A stretch of 35,563 bases of DNA from Xanthomonas arboricola pv. guizotiae (lineage in GTDB: Bacteria > Pseudomonadota > Gammaproteobacteria > Xanthomonadales > Xanthomonadaceae). Below are positions 8,693 to 17,790 of this stretch, one piece after another; position 1 is the first letter of the stretch; each line of letters begins with the position of its first letter. The stretch is from the NCBI RefSeq assembly GCF_002940205.1, contig NZ_MDSK01000043.1, forward strand, positions 1 through 35,563, in the 5' to 3' direction. The notes under the pieces were generated by a model that ran no database searches, had not been told where the DNA came from, and saw nothing but the letters and a program-made list of their open reading frames with translations. Made by a program: the position numbers and the translations under genes.

Positions 8693-9082
8693 TCAGCGCG
8701 CGTCGAGGTAATACCAGTGGCCGTCTTCGCGCACGAAGCGGCTGTGTTCGGTCATGCGCACTGCGCTGCCGCCACCGATGCGATAGCGCGCCAGAAAGAC
8801 CACCTCGGCGGTGTCGGGGCCGGTGTCGATGGCGCGCTGCACGGTCAGGCCGAGCCAGGTGGTGCGGCCGCCTTCGTCCAGCGACAGCTCGGCCGGGCGC
8901 GTGGACGGATGCCAGCTGGACAACAGGTACGCGACATCGCGACGCACGTAGGCGCTGTAACGCGCGCGCATCAGCGTCTCGGCATCGGGCGCGGCGGCGC
9001 CGGCGTGGTACGGGCCGCAACAACGTGGGTAATCGGCAGGGCGGCCGCAGGGACAGGGATCGGTGGGTGTGGAGGTCGGCAT
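8693..9082 (-). CDS. YchJ-family (UPF0225) protein with SEC-C zinc motif
   Basis: This 129-residue protein matches the YchJ family. It opens with a SEC-C type zinc motif, DPCPCG followed by YPRCCGPYH (about 8-27). Then comes the NTF2-like domain, with the conserved [13 protein letters not shown] run and the C-terminal [15 protein letters not shown] segment. Start 9082 is used because the family begins a few residues before the zinc motif; upstream codons are Asn/Ser/Thr-rich and not conserved-looking. The biochemical role of the family is not established; SEC-C motifs in SecA bind zinc and help partner contacts. It stands alone on the minus strand. Confidence 0.88.
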   Translation of the reverse strand: MPTSTPTDPCPCGRPADYPRCCGPYHAGAAAPDAETLMRARYSAYVRRDVAYLLSSWHPSTRPAELSLDEGGRTTWLGLTVQRAIDTGPDTAEVVFLARYRIGGGSAVRMTEHSRFVREDGHWYYLDAR

Positions 9083-9300
9083 GCGGGGATTGTGCGGGAT
9101 GTGATTGGGGATTGGGGAATGCGGACGTGTACGCGTTGTTGAAGAGTTGCGGGAGGTTGAGTGATTGATTGACGCGGTGATTTGCAAGAACGCTGTCCTG
9201 CAAGCGGCTTGAGGCTTTGGTTAGAAGAATGCTTCTTGCAGGGTTTGAGGCGACCGATAACAGCCTGTTGCCATCGGACGGCACGCGGGCTTCGCCCCGT

Positions 9301-9337
9301 ACCCTCACCCCAACCCCTCTCCCGATGGGAGAGGGGC
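9301..9337 (+). repeat. REP-like palindromic element, type A
   Basis: The element reads ACCCTCACCCCAA followed by the inverted repeat CCCCTCTCCC-GAT-GGGAGAGGGG. The same element in the opposite orientation lies at 27160-27200, so it belongs to a dispersed family. It sits in the yhcJ-TSUP divergent spacer. Confidence 0.7.
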
Positions 9338-9426
9338 TTGCTGTCGCGGTGGTGGGGCTCTGACTCTGTAGGCGTGCCACTTTCCTACTGTGCGAGTGCG
9401 CTGCACGCGGCAATGCCTCCCTGCAT

Positions 9427-9466
9427 CTATGCATCTATGCGGCTATGCGGCTATGCGGCTATGCGG
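9427..9466 (+). repeat. Octamer tandem repeat (CTATGCGG)4 plus one variant
   Basis: Four perfect copies of CTATGCGG (9435-9466) follow one variant CTATGCAT (9427-9434). Each unit carries an ATG, at 9429, 9437, 9445, 9453 and 9461, cycling through the three frames. The ATGs at 9437 and 9461 are in frame with the permease just downstream. The repeat lies 36 bp before the chosen start of that gene. Copy number could change by slippage. Confidence 0.85.
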
Positions 9467-9502
9467 CAGCTATGCTGTCGCCCCGTCGTGCGGAGCGCCG
9501 CC

Positions 9503-10330
9503 TTGCTGGAACTGATTCCCACCGAATTGCCGTGGCTGCTGTGCATTGCGTTCATCGCCGGGCTGGTGGATGCAGCGGTGGGCGGCGGTGGCCTGATCCA
9601 GTTGCCGGGCTTGTTTGCGACGCTGCCACAGCAGGCGCCGTCGCTGATTCTGGGCACCAACAAGTTCAGCGCGATGTTCGGCACCGGTGCGTCGGCGTGG
9701 CGTTATGCGCGCACCGTGCGCTTTCCGTGGCGGCCGGTGCTGTATGCGACGGGGGCGGCGTTTACGTTTTCGTTCCTGGGCGCCACTGCCGTCAGCCTGA
9801 TGCCCAGGCAGGCGGTGCGGCCGTTGATCCTGGTGCTGCTGATCGCGATGCTGGTCTACACGCTGATCAAGAAGGACTTCGGTGCGCTGCATCGCCCCCG
9901 CCAGATCGGCCGGCGCGAATTGATCGCCGCCTTGGCGATGGGCGCGGCGATCGGGTTTTACGACGGGTTCTTCGGCCCCGGTACCGGCAGTTTCCTGATC
10001 TTCCTGTTCATCCGCTTTTTCGGGCTGGATTTCCTGCGCGCCTCGGCCGCGGCCAAGGTGGTGAACCTGGCCACCAACCTGGCGGCGCTGTCGTTGTTCC
10101 TGCCCAGCGGGCAGGTGATGCTGGCGATCGGCATTCCGATGGCGGTGGCGAACGTGGCCGGCGCAGTGGCCGGCACGCGGATGGCGCTACGCGGTGGCAC
10201 GCGGTTGATCCGCACATTGTTTCTGGTGCTGGTGATCGTGCTGATCGGCAAGATGGGCTGGGATCTGCTGCACGGCGTTCAGAAATCCATGCTCAACGTC
10301 GCCGACAAGGTGCGTGGCGCGCCGGGATAG
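9503..10330 (+). CDS. TSUP (TauE/SafE, YfcA-like) permease
   Basis: A 275-residue membrane protein of about eight helices, close to the YfcA branch of the TSUP family, which moves sulfur-containing or organic anions. The N-terminal half has the family's LVDAAVGGGGLIQLPGL motif and GTNKFSAMFGTGAS. The second half repeats it as GFYDGFFGPGTGSFLIF. TTG at 9503 is chosen because GGAG lies 7 nt before it and the family's N-terminus starts here. In-frame alternatives are GTG 9488 and ATG 9461, the latter inside the octamer repeat. The last 52 bp overlap the 3' end of the convergent receptor gene. The substrate cannot be told from sequence. Confidence 0.85.
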   Translation: MLELIPTELPWLLCIAFIAGLVDAAVGGGGLIQLPGLFATLPQQAPSLILGTNKFSAMFGTGASAWRYARTVRFPWRPVLYATGAAFTFSFLGATAVSLMPRQAVRPLILVLLIAMLVYTLIKKDFGALHRPRQIGRRELIAALAMGAAIGFYDGFFGPGTGSFLIFLFIRFFGLDFLRASAAAKVVNLATNLAALSLFLPSGQVMLAIGIPMAVANVAGAVAGTRMALRGGTRLIRTLFLVLVIVLIGKMGWDLLHGVQKSMLNVADKVRGAPG

Positions 10331-12339
10331 TTGGTGGTCTGCGTCACCGGTTGCTCGATGTAGAACCGGTTGGCGACATTGCGCAGCAGCAGCGCCAGCT
10401 GATAACGCCCGCCGAAGCGGTACGCCGCCGATGCATCCAAGCGCGTGTAGCCGGCAATGCGGTAGCTGTTGGCAAGATCTCCCTCGCGCTCGCCCACATG
10501 CACCGCGCCTGCCCCCAAGGTCAGGCCGTACAGCGGGCCGCTGGCGACGTGATAGGTGCTCCACAGACTGGCGCTGACGCGCGGTACGCCGCGCAGGCGG
10601 TTGCCGACCGGGGTGACGGTGTCGCGGGTGACCTGCGCATCCAGATAGCCGGCGCCCAGGATCAGCCGCCAGTTCTGGGTGAGCTCGCCGGTGATGTCCA
10701 GCTCCAGCCCGCGCACGCGTTGCTGGCCGGTGACCAGCACGAAACCGCTGTTGTCCGGATCGCTGGTGGCGACGTTGTCCTTGGTGATCTGGAACGCGGC
10801 GGCGGTGGCAAGCACGCGGTTGTCGAACAGCGCGCTCTTCAGGCCGAGCTCGTACTGGCGGCCGGTCTCCGGTGGTGCGCTACCGCCGACAAACACATTC
10901 GCGCTGCGTGGCCGGAACGAGGTGGAGGTGTTGGCGTACAGCGACAGCTGCGGTGCGGCCTTCCACACCACGCCGATGCGCGGCGATGCGCGCCGGCCGT
11001 CTTCGCGGGTGCGCGCACCGTTGTCGACGGTGGTCTGTTGCACGTCGTCCCAGCGTACGCCGGCCAGCACGTCCCAACGCTCGCCGATGCTGATCTGGTC
11101 CTGCACATACAGCGCGGCATAACGCGCATCGACATCGATGTCGCGGGCCGGCACATAGCTGCCTGGCCGCGCACCCTGCACCGGGTTGGTTACGCTGATG
11201 CGCGCCAGCGGCGCGCGCGCTTCGTCGGTGTGGCGCTGCGCATCGACGTACTCGGCGCCGGCCAGCAGCTGATGGCGCAGCGGGCCGGTGCCGAAACGTG
11301 CCAACGCTTCGGTCTGCGCGGTGGTGGCGCGCACCTGCTGGTCCTGGCGCACGGCGCGGCGTTGCAGGAAGGCGCGGTCGGCGCTGAAGCCGGTGAAGTC
11401 GGCCACGTCGCGGCCGCTGTCGCCGTCCTGGTGATTGAGGATCTGGCGCAGCGTCAGCCAGTGGTTGGCGTCGACTTCGATGCGGCCGCGTGCGGTGCGC
11501 GAGCTGCCGTGATTGCGCGACCACGGCTCGCCGAAGCTGCGCTGCGCCGGGCCACGCACCACCCCGTCGATGGCGACCAGCCCGCGATCGCCGGGGCTGG
11601 TCTGGCGGGTGTATTCGACATCCAGATCGGCGCGCAGCTGCGCATTCGGCCGCCACGCCAGCGATGGCGAGACGAACACGCGGTCGCCATCGGCCTGCGC
11701 GTCGCGAAATGTACCGGTTTGCTGGGCGGCGGCGCTGATGCGCGCAGATACCGTCGGGCTCAGCGCGCCGGTGACGGTCGCTTGCACGCGGCGCAGGCCG
11801 TGTTCGGCCGCCTGCAGCGAGGCGTTACCACCGAACACCGCATCCGGCCGCAAGCTCACCAGATTGATCACCCCGCCAGGCTCGCCGCGTCCGTACAGCA
11901 CCGCGGCCGGGCCCTTGAGCACTTCCACCTGGGCGATATTGGCCAGGTCGCGCACGGTCTCGGTGAAGTTCTGCGCCGGATTGAGCAGGATGCCGTCGAC
12001 CGCATACGAGGAGGCTTCGAAGCCGCGGATGACGAAGGTTTCCGAGCGATTGCCCTGGGTGCCGCCGGGCTGCACGTTGGAGACATTGGCCACCACATCC
12101 ACCAGCCGGGTGAGCTGTTGCTCGTCGATCACCGAGCGCGGCACCACCTGGATCGCCTGCGGAATGCGCTCCACCGGCGTCTGCGTGCGGGTGGCGCCGG
12201 CGGCTTTTTCCGGCCGGTACAGGGCGCGCTTTTCGCTGACCACGATGGCGTCGAGCAGGCTGGCCTCCTGGGCGGCGGCCGGTACGGCGGCAAACAGGGA
12301 CACGAACAACAGGTGGCGAGGCGCAGGCAGTGGGGTCAT
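10279..12339 (-). CDS. TonB-dependent ferric-siderophore receptor
   Basis: This is an outer-membrane receptor of 686 residues of the FhuA/FpvA-like siderophore group. It imports an iron chelate using TonB energy. A signal peptide ends around VPAAAQ (about 20-25), and a TonB box-like DAIVVSE follows at about 29-35. The plug domain (about 45-165) contains RIPQAIQVVP, FVIRGFEASSYAVDG and VEVLKGPAAVLYGRGEPGGVINL. The rest is a barrel ending in the terminal phenylalanine (LSMDF) expected for Bam-mediated insertion. Start 12339 is chosen for the signal peptide. A Fur box lies about 50-70 bp upstream. No siderophore biosynthesis or FecI/FecR-type genes lie beside it, so the ligand is unknown and may be a xenosiderophore. 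Confidence 0.93.
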   Translation of the reverse strand: MTPLPAPRHLLFVSLFAAVPAAAQEASLLDAIVVSEKRALYRPEKAAGATRTQTPVERIPQAIQVVPRSVIDEQQLTRLVDVVANVSNVQPGGTQGNRSETFVIRGFEASSYAVDGILLNPAQNFTETVRDLANIAQVEVLKGPAAVLYGRGEPGGVINLVSLRPDAVFGGNASLQAAEHGLRRVQATVTGALSPTVSARISAAAQQTGTFRDAQADGDRVFVSPSLAWRPNAQLRADLDVEYTRQTSPGDRGLVAIDGVVRGPAQRSFGEPWSRNHGSSRTARGRIEVDANHWLTLRQILNHQDGDSGRDVADFTGFSADRAFLQRRAVRQDQQVRATTAQTEALARFGTGPLRHQLLAGAEYVDAQRHTDEARAPLARISVTNPVQGARPGSYVPARDIDVDARYAALYVQDQISIGERWDVLAGVRWDDVQQTTVDNGARTREDGRRASPRIGVVWKAAPQLSLYANTSTSFRPRSANVFVGGSAPPETGRQYELGLKSALFDNRVLATAAAFQITKDNVATSDPDNSGFVLVTGQQRVRGLELDITGELTQNWRLILGAGYLDAQVTRDTVTPVGNRLRGVPRVSASLWSTYHVASGPLYGLTLGAGAVHVGEREGDLANSYRIAGYTRLDASAAYRFGGRYQLALLLRNVANRFYIEQPVTQTTNYPGAPRTLSATLSMDF

Positions 12340-12390
12340 CGGGATCTTCAGCGGGAGGATGCGCGCACTGGCGGGCACATCCGGGCCACT

Positions 12391-12410
12391 AATGATAACG
12401 ATTCTTATCT
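12391..12410 (-). promoter_or_regulatory. Fur box upstream of the siderophore receptor
   Basis: On the minus strand the site reads GATAAGAATCGTTATCATT, close to the 19-bp Fur consensus, with GATAA and TTATC arms (inverted repeat 12394-12398 and 12405-12409). It lies 52-71 bp before the receptor ATG, a usual distance for iron repression. It also lies just past the jetD stop. Confidence 0.75.
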
Positions 12411-12458
12411 GCGCACGCAGGCTGTCCCGCCCGCCATCGCGCAGCGGCCCGCAAGCGC

Positions 12459-13640
12459 TCAGTCGGCCATGGCGGCCTGGACGCGCGGCCAGGCATAGTC
12501 CCAGGCGATACGCTCCTGCTCCAGACGAGGGGACGGGCCGAACCGGCCATCACGCAGTGCGGTGTACAGGCGCTGTTCGTCGTCGCTGAGCGCATCCAGG
12601 CGCTGTGCGCGATGCTGTTTGCGTTCGCTTCCCCACAGCGCGCGCGGGGTGGCATGCAAGGTGGCCTGGTCCATCAATAGCGCAATGGTCTGCGGCGCAT
12701 GCGTGCGCAGGCGGTGCAGGATCGCCAGGCCGTGGGTGTCGATATCGCCCCAGTAATACAGCGGCAATGCGCTCAGCCAGTCGATGCTGCGCACGTACTC
12801 GATGGCGTAACCGCGCGCCATCAGCATCAGCGTTCCCGGCAGCGGCTCGCAGGCCAGGCCGGTCTCGCGGTTCTCGACGATCAATACGCGGCGCGCCGGC
12901 AAGCGCAGCGCGGCGACCTGCGCGATCGGTGCGGTGATGTCTTCCAACCCACCCAGGTGCTGGCACAGCGCAGGATCGAGCAAGCGCAGGCGCACCCGAT
13001 CCGGCGCAGCGCGTAGACCCGACAGGCTGGCGAAGCTGCGCGGCTCGGCGATGCCGCGCAGGCCGGCCAGCCAGTCGGCGATCACCCCGCGGTGCGGTTC
13101 GATCCACTTGCTGTCGATCCCGGCGATCGGCAATTGGCGCAGGAACAACCCGCTGGCACGATGCCGGTGCAGCCAGTCGACCACCGCCACCAAGCGCGAA
13201 AAATCCTCCTCCTGCCAGTCGGCCAGCAGATCGAATTGACGCCGTAGCCGCGCCGCCAGGGCGACCGCCTGCGGCCAACGCGCCTGGAGTGCCGCAGCCC
13301 GCTGGCTGGCGCGCTGCCAGCGCTCGGCCTCACCGAGCGCGGCAGCGGCCTGGGTCGCATCGTCCAGCACCCAGGCGTGCGGCAGACGCTGCGAGCCGAG
13401 TTGCGTCCAGGCTACTTCGCGCACGTCCACCCGGCCCGGCAGCTCCGTGCGGTTCCAGCTCTGCAGCCAATGGCCGAAGGCATCGAAGCGTGCAATGGCC
13501 TGCGCCTGGTTCGGCGCCCGCAGCGAAATGGGGTGCGGGACGCCCTCGCCGATCAACCATTTCCCGCGGTTGCGCTGCCATTGCCCGCGCAAGGTCTGCA
13601 GCGCGGCGGCAGGCAACAGCATGGGCGAGGCGGCGGCCAT
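12459..13640 (-). CDS. jetD: Wadjet nuclease subunit JetD (DUF3322-DUF2220, TOPRIM)
   Basis: JetD is the subunit that cleaves plasmid DNA in Wadjet complexes. The protein has 393 residues, as usual for the family (about 380-420). The N-terminal DUF3322 part carries a GIDSKWIEPHRG motif (about 174-185), and the C-terminal DUF2220 part is TOPRIM-like. Probable metal ligands are Glu256 in VLIVENRET and Asp299 and Asp301 in YYWGDIDTHG. An acidic RLEQERIAWDYAW segment near the end is also typical. Start 13640 shares one base with the jetC stop (TGATG), implying coupled translation; upstream codons overlap jetC and are Arg-rich. It is the last gene of the six-gene cluster. All catalytic acids I can recognise are present, so it is probably active. 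Confidence 0.92.
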   Translation of the reverse strand: MAAASPMLLPAAALQTLRGQWQRNRGKWLIGEGVPHPISLRAPNQAQAIARFDAFGHWLQSWNRTELPGRVDVREVAWTQLGSQRLPHAWVLDDATQAAAALGEAERWQRASQRAAALQARWPQAVALAARLRRQFDLLADWQEEDFSRLVAVVDWLHRHRASGLFLRQLPIAGIDSKWIEPHRGVIADWLAGLRGIAEPRSFASLSGLRAAPDRVRLRLLDPALCQHLGGLEDITAPIAQVAALRLPARRVLIVENRETGLACEPLPGTLMLMARGYAIEYVRSIDWLSALPLYYWGDIDTHGLAILHRLRTHAPQTIALLMDQATLHATPRALWGSERKQHRAQRLDALSDDEQRLYTALRDGRFGPSPRLEQERIAWDYAWPRVQAAMAD

Positions 13641-16600
13641 CAGTCTGCGGTTGCGGTGGACGGTTCGGCCAGCGCACTGCGGCTGCGCTCGGGCAGCTTG
13701 AGCCGGCGCGACTGTTCGTCGTATTCGATCAGCAAGATGCCCGAGTCGTGCCGCCCGCTGATCTCCACAAAGCACGCACCGCCGATGAACGGCTCCAGCG
13801 TCATCACCGATTTCAACGGCGTGGCCACCACCATCTGGAAGCCGAAGTTCTCGAAGATGTTCATCGCCAGCGCGGTGAATTCGTTGTCGGCCTTGTCGAA
13901 GGCTTCGTCCAGCACCACGGCGCAGTAGCGCGGCAGCTCGCCGTCTTCGCCGCCGAGCTGATAGCGCAACGCAGCGGCTAGGCAGGTAGTTGCCAGTTTC
14001 TGGCGCTGGCCGCCGGATTTGCCGGCACCGCTGCGGTAGATCTCGACCTGCTGGCGCGTGGCTGCGTCCAGTTCGACGCCGACGAATTCCACATGCAGGC
14101 GCACGTCCAGCACCAGCTCGCGCCAGCGCTTGTCTTCGCCCTCCTGCGAGCCCAGCTTGCGCACCAGTTCGCGCAGCACTGCGAATTGTTGTTCGGCCAG
14201 CTCGCGCTGTTCGGTCTGGTGATGGCCGAGCACATCGCGCAGGCGTTGATGGAACTCGATCACTTCCGGCAAACGGCGATCACTGAGTTCGATGGTGAGC
14301 AAGGTGCCGTGGTTGAACGGCACCTGTTCCAGGCTGGCGTTGACCTCGTCCAGACGCTGGGCGATCGACTTGCGCGCTTCGGCGGTGTGGCGCTGCAAGG
14401 CGAGCAGGTTGTTCTTGCTCTGGCTTTGCAGCAGGTCGAAAAAGCGCGCCTCGTGCTGCGGCAGGCCATCGCGTTCCAGCCGCTGCAGGCGGGCGAGAAA
14501 ATCGTCGGCGCCTTCCAGCGTCGGACTCAGATCGCCGCTGTCTTCGGGCCACTGCTGGAAGTAGCGGCGGAAACATCCGATCAAGGCCTGCTGCAGGCGA
14601 GTCAGCTCGTCCTTGCTGACACCAAGCTGGGCATCCAGACCACGCTCCACGGTGCGGAAGCGATCCTGCAGGTTATCCAGACTCAACTCGCCCAGGCCGA
14701 GCAAGCGCTCGGACAGGCCCTGCTGCTGCAACGGCGTGACCACGCGCGCGTGCGCATCGGCGCATTCCAGATGCTGTTTTTCCAGCCGGGTACGTTCGGC
14801 GCCCAGCGTGATCCGCTCGGTGCGCACGCCCTCATAGGTGCGCGTGGCCTGGACGATGTCGGCACGTGTACGGTCGATCGCCTCGCCCAGCGCGCGCAGG
14901 TTGGCGTCGCCTTGGCGCAGTTGCTGCAAGGTCTGGGCGATCTGGCCCAGGCGCTGCAGCGCGGCGGCCACATCGATTTCATCCCAGCCCAGGTTGGCCA
15001 GGGTGTTGCGGGCCAGGCGCTGCTGCCCATCGCGTTCGCGTTGTGCGCGCAGTGCGGCGACGTCGGCATCGCAGGCGGCGATGCGTTGTGCCAGCGCCTG
15101 GCCTTCGCGCTCGTACAAGGCCAGCTTGTCGCGGTTGTTGAAGCCCAGCAGCCAGCGGCGACGGTCGCCCACTGCGTGGCGGTCGTCCTTTTCGTAACGC
15201 TCACCCGGATGCTTGACCTGGCCTTCGCGGGTGATCGCGCGTTCGGCATGGCGCAGGGCCTTGGCGCTGTCCACGCAGTCGTAATCGAAGCGCTTGCCCA
15301 GCTCGCGCCGCAGCCAGCCGGCAAACGGATGATCACGCAGTTCCAGCTTGTGCAACAGCGAGGCGCTGCCGGGTTCGCGGCCGCCCAGTGCCTGCTCGTT
15401 GTGACGCACCCGGTAATAGACCAGGCGCGTGCCGAGCTGGGTGCGATTGACCCAGTCGGCGACCTCGGCGTAATGCCGTTCGTCCACCAGCAACGATTGC
15501 GCAAAGCCGTGCAGCACGCGCTCGATGGCCCCGCGCCAGGCGGAGGCTTCCTCGCGCACCTGGATCAGTTCGCCAACGAACGGCAGCGCCGCCTCCGGCA
15601 CGCCGGTGTCGGCGCTCATGCGCGCGCGCAGGCTCTGCATCGGCGCGGGAATATTGGAGGGGTTGCGCGTCAACGCCTCGATTTCGGCACGCACCTCGGC
15701 AAAGCGCTTGCGGTCTTCGTGCTTGCCGGCCAGGCGCTCGCTGATTTTCTCATCGAGCTCGGCGGCGGCACGCTGTCCGTCTTCCAGGGCCGCGCGCGCC
15801 TGCGCGACCTGCCCGGCAAAGCCTTGCGCACTGTCGGCCAGGGCCTGCTCCAGGGCACGGCAGGCCTGCTCGGCCTGGGCCCGCTTGGCCGCGCGGCGGT
15901 CGCGCTCGGCCTGCAGCTGGGTCTGTTCGCGTTCCAGCGCATCGATGCGCTCGCCACCTTGCGCGCGTCTTTGCGCTTCCAGGTCCTCCAGATGACGGCT
16001 GTGGTTGTCCAAGGCGGCGCGGCGCTGACCTTCTTCGCCGGCAAGGCCGCGGTCTTGCACGTCCAGTTCCTGCAGGCGCGCGTCCAGCAAGGCGAGCCGG
16101 CGCTGCTCGCGGTAGGCATCGATGCCGAGCTTGAGTTCTTCCAGCTCGCTGCGCTGGCGGCGCAGTTGCATGAGCTCGGCATGATGCGCGCGCGCAGGCA
16201 GCAAGGTCTCCACCTGGCGCCGCGCCGTCACCACCGCGTGGTGAGCGCCGTCGAGTTCGGCGAAGTCGCCCACCAGGCGCTCGGCCGCATCGAACGTCTT
16301 GGGTTCTTCCAGCATGAAGCCGCGCAGGAAGGCGTTGAGATCGCCCAGATTCTTGGCCGATTGGGTCTTGTGCAGCAGCCGCAACGCCATCTCGTTGCCG
16401 ATGCCCAGCTGGTGGCGGAAGCGTTCGGCGTAGCCGGCAAAGCTGTCGAAGTGATGCACATCGTGCAGCCGCTGCTTGAGCTTGCGCCGATCCAGATCAA
16501 AGCCGGCCAGGTCCTGCGCAACGTCGAAGGCGCGCTCGGCCACCATGTAGTGTTTTTGCACGTCAGCGGTGGCTGCGCTGTTGCCGGCAATCCAGAACAG

Positions 16601-17029
16601 CCGCACCAGGCTGATCACGCGGTCCTCGCCGTTGCGGTATTCCAGCACCAGCGCGGTCCAGGTGGCGCCCTTGCGCAGGTATTGCGTTGCGATTTCGCCA
16701 GAGGCGCTGTCCTGCTGGTCGGCCCAGGCGCCACGCACGTAGGACACCAGGTTGCGATCGCGGCCGCTGCGTTCGGCCTCGCGCGCGGCAGCGTTGAAGT
16801 CGACGATGCTGGGCGGGGTGAGCAGTGCCGACATCGCATCGAGCAGCGTCGATTTGCCCGAGCCGGAACGGCCGACGAACAGGAAGCCGCGTTCGGCGAT
16901 CGGCACCTCGGTCAATCCGGAGAACGTGCCCCAGTTATGCACCTGCAGGCGACGCATGCGGAACTGCTGCAGGCGCGCGTCGGGCAGATCGTTGGCGAAC
17001 AGGCTGGAAGGCGCGGCAGGGGAGGTCAT
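13640..17029 (-). CDS. jetC: Wadjet SMC-like ATPase JetC
   Basis: JetC is the MukB-like SMC motor of the Wadjet complex, which extrudes DNA loops and triggers cutting of small circles. At 1129 residues it has the expected size. The N-terminal ATPase half has Walker A GRSGSGKST at 53-61. A long charged coiled coil follows, broken by a hinge-like globular stretch near 470-640. The C-terminal half has the ABC signature KSGGQRQK beginning at 1004 and Walker B CAVVLDEAF with Asp1041 and Glu1042. The ATG at 17029 has no strong ribosome-site match and lies 65 bp after jetB, behind a hairpin (see 17051-17071). The long open frame on the opposite strand is a GC-bias shadow. Confidence 0.94.
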   Translation of the reverse strand: MTSPAAPSSLFANDLPDARLQQFRMRRLQVHNWGTFSGLTEVPIAERGFLFVGRSGSGKSTLLDAMSALLTPPSIVDFNAAAREAERSGRDRNLVSYVRGAWADQQDSASGEIATQYLRKGATWTALVLEYRNGEDRVISLVRLFWIAGNSAATADVQKHYMVAERAFDVAQDLAGFDLDRRKLKQRLHDVHHFDSFAGYAERFRHQLGIGNEMALRLLHKTQSAKNLGDLNAFLRGFMLEEPKTFDAAERLVGDFAELDGAHHAVVTARRQVETLLPARAHHAELMQLRRQRSELEELKLGIDAYREQRRLALLDARLQELDVQDRGLAGEEGQRRAALDNHSRHLEDLEAQRRAQGGERIDALEREQTQLQAERDRRAAKRAQAEQACRALEQALADSAQGFAGQVAQARAALEDGQRAAAELDEKISERLAGKHEDRKRFAEVRAEIEALTRNPSNIPAPMQSLRARMSADTGVPEAALPFVGELIQVREEASAWRGAIERVLHGFAQSLLVDERHYAEVADWVNRTQLGTRLVYYRVRHNEQALGGREPGSASLLHKLELRDHPFAGWLRRELGKRFDYDCVDSAKALRHAERAITREGQVKHPGERYEKDDRHAVGDRRRWLLGFNNRDKLALYEREGQALAQRIAACDADVAALRAQRERDGQQRLARNTLANLGWDEIDVAAALQRLGQIAQTLQQLRQGDANLRALGEAIDRTRADIVQATRTYEGVRTERITLGAERTRLEKQHLECADAHARVVTPLQQQGLSERLLGLGELSLDNLQDRFRTVERGLDAQLGVSKDELTRLQQALIGCFRRYFQQWPEDSGDLSPTLEGADDFLARLQRLERDGLPQHEARFFDLLQSQSKNNLLALQRHTAEARKSIAQRLDEVNASLEQVPFNHGTLLTIELSDRRLPEVIEFHQRLRDVLGHHQTEQRELAEQQFAVLRELVRKLGSQEGEDKRWRELVLDVRLHVEFVGVELDAATRQQVEIYRSGAGKSGGQRQKLATTCLAAALRYQLGGEDGELPRYCAVVLDEAFDKADNEFTALAMNIFENFGFQMVVATPLKSVMTLEPFIGGACFVEISGRHDSGILLIEYDEQSRRLKLPERSRSALAEPSTATAD

Positions 17030-17050
17030 CGGTACGGTCCAGGAAGCCGG

Positions 17051-17071
17051 AAAAAGCGCAGGCCTGCGCTT
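17051..17071 (-). terminator. Terminator-like hairpin between jetB and jetC
   Basis: On the minus strand the 65-bp gap contains AAGCGCA-GGCC-TGCGCTT followed by TTT. This gives a 7-bp stem, a 4-nt loop and a short U-run (five T in a row if the paired ones are counted). It looks like a weak intrinsic terminator or mRNA-stability hairpin inside the operon. It could lower jetC/jetD output relative to jetA/jetB. Confidence 0.5.
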
Positions 17072-17094
17072 ACACAGGTGGTGCGGTAGCGGTA

Positions 17095-17790
17095 CTAGGA
17101 ACGCGCGGGGTCGGCCTCGTCCTCGCCGCTGGCCGGGAGCTCGCGCAATTGACGATAGACCTGCCCCAGGGCGGCGACGTCTTCGGCCGAGAACAGCAGC
17201 TTGAGCGCCGGCGAGATTTCATAGCGTGCATCTTCGCCGCGCAGCCGGGTCAGGATATGGTTGTCTTTCATCTTCTGCACAGCCGTGGCGACACGCCGCA
17301 GAAAGCCGGCGCGATCGGTAGACAGGTTTTTCTCGTAGACGGCCAGCGCCTCGCCCAATGCCGCTTCTTCCGCCACCGCACGCACGCCGCGCGCATCTGC
17401 TTCGGCCAGTTGCTGGCGCAGGTGCAACAGCAACACGGAGTCGATGAAGGTCAGCGGCGAGGAGCGCAACAGCACTGGCGCCTCCAGCTCGCCGGTATCG
17501 GCCTGGCGGGTGAAGGCGATGCCGGCCTCGCGATCGAGCACCAGCTCCAGGAAGACCTCCGCCAGCGCACTGCGAATGCCGGCTTCGCTGCGCAGCAAGG
17601 CAGGCCACAGGCGACTATGCCGCTGCGCGTCCACGCTGGGACCACTCAGCAATTGACACAGCGCGCGACGCGCTTCCACCGGCAATTGGCCGGTATCGCC
17701 GGCGAACAACCCGGTGGTGACGGCAGGCGTCTGACCGTCCGTCTCGTCGTGGCCGACCTCGGAGTCGGGCTCGTGCTCATGCCAGTTCAT
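17095..17790 (-). CDS. jetB: Wadjet subunit JetB (DUF4194, MukE-like)
   Basis: JetB is the MukE-like kite-type subunit that bridges JetA and JetC. The protein has 231 residues and belongs to the DUF4194 group. After an acidic, poorly conserved N-terminus (about 1-30), the winged-helix part includes [22 protein letters not shown], a hallmark of the family (about 108-129). A second winged helix has [24 protein letters not shown] (about 174-197). Its ATG lies inside the end of jetA (14-nt overlap) with an AGGAG site 8 nt upstream, so it can be started both by coupling and on its own. It is followed by the only non-overlapping junction of the cluster. Confidence 0.92.
   Translation of the reverse strand: MNWHEHEPDSEVGHDETDGQTPAVTTGLFAGDTGQLPVEARRALCQLLSGPSVDAQRHSRLWPALLRSEAGIRSALAEVFLELVLDREAGIAFTRQADTGELEAPVLLRSSPLTFIDSVLLLHLRQQLAEADARGVRAVAEEAALGEALAVYEKNLSTDRAGFLRRVATAVQKMKDNHILTRLRGEDARYEISPALKLLFSAEDVAALGQVYRQLRELPASGEDEADPARS

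Larger units (their letters stand above)
9083..9502. other. Spacer with repeats upstream of the TSUP gene
   Basis: This divergent spacer of about 420 bp holds no gene that I can support. It contains a short direct repeat of GATTGGG near 9101-9117, a REP-like palindrome at 9301-9337, and an octamer tandem repeat at 9427-9466, listed separately. Both divergent promoters should be here, but none stands out. Confidence 0.5.

Noticed and set aside
9445..12498. 1017-codon open frame on the plus strand
   Set aside because: It runs across the permease in the wrong frame and opposite the receptor, and has low-complexity composition. The receptor gene has complete plug and barrel motifs.
12459..13775. 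Longer jetD start at 13775
   Set aside because: The extra N-terminus overlaps jetC, is Arg-rich and unlike DUF3322. The ATG at 13640 makes a TGATG junction.
14093..17089. 998-codon open frame on the plus strand
   Set aside because: It lies exactly opposite jetC, whose Walker motifs and signature are intact. The frame is His/Gln/Arg-rich without a domain, as expected from GC-rich codon bias.
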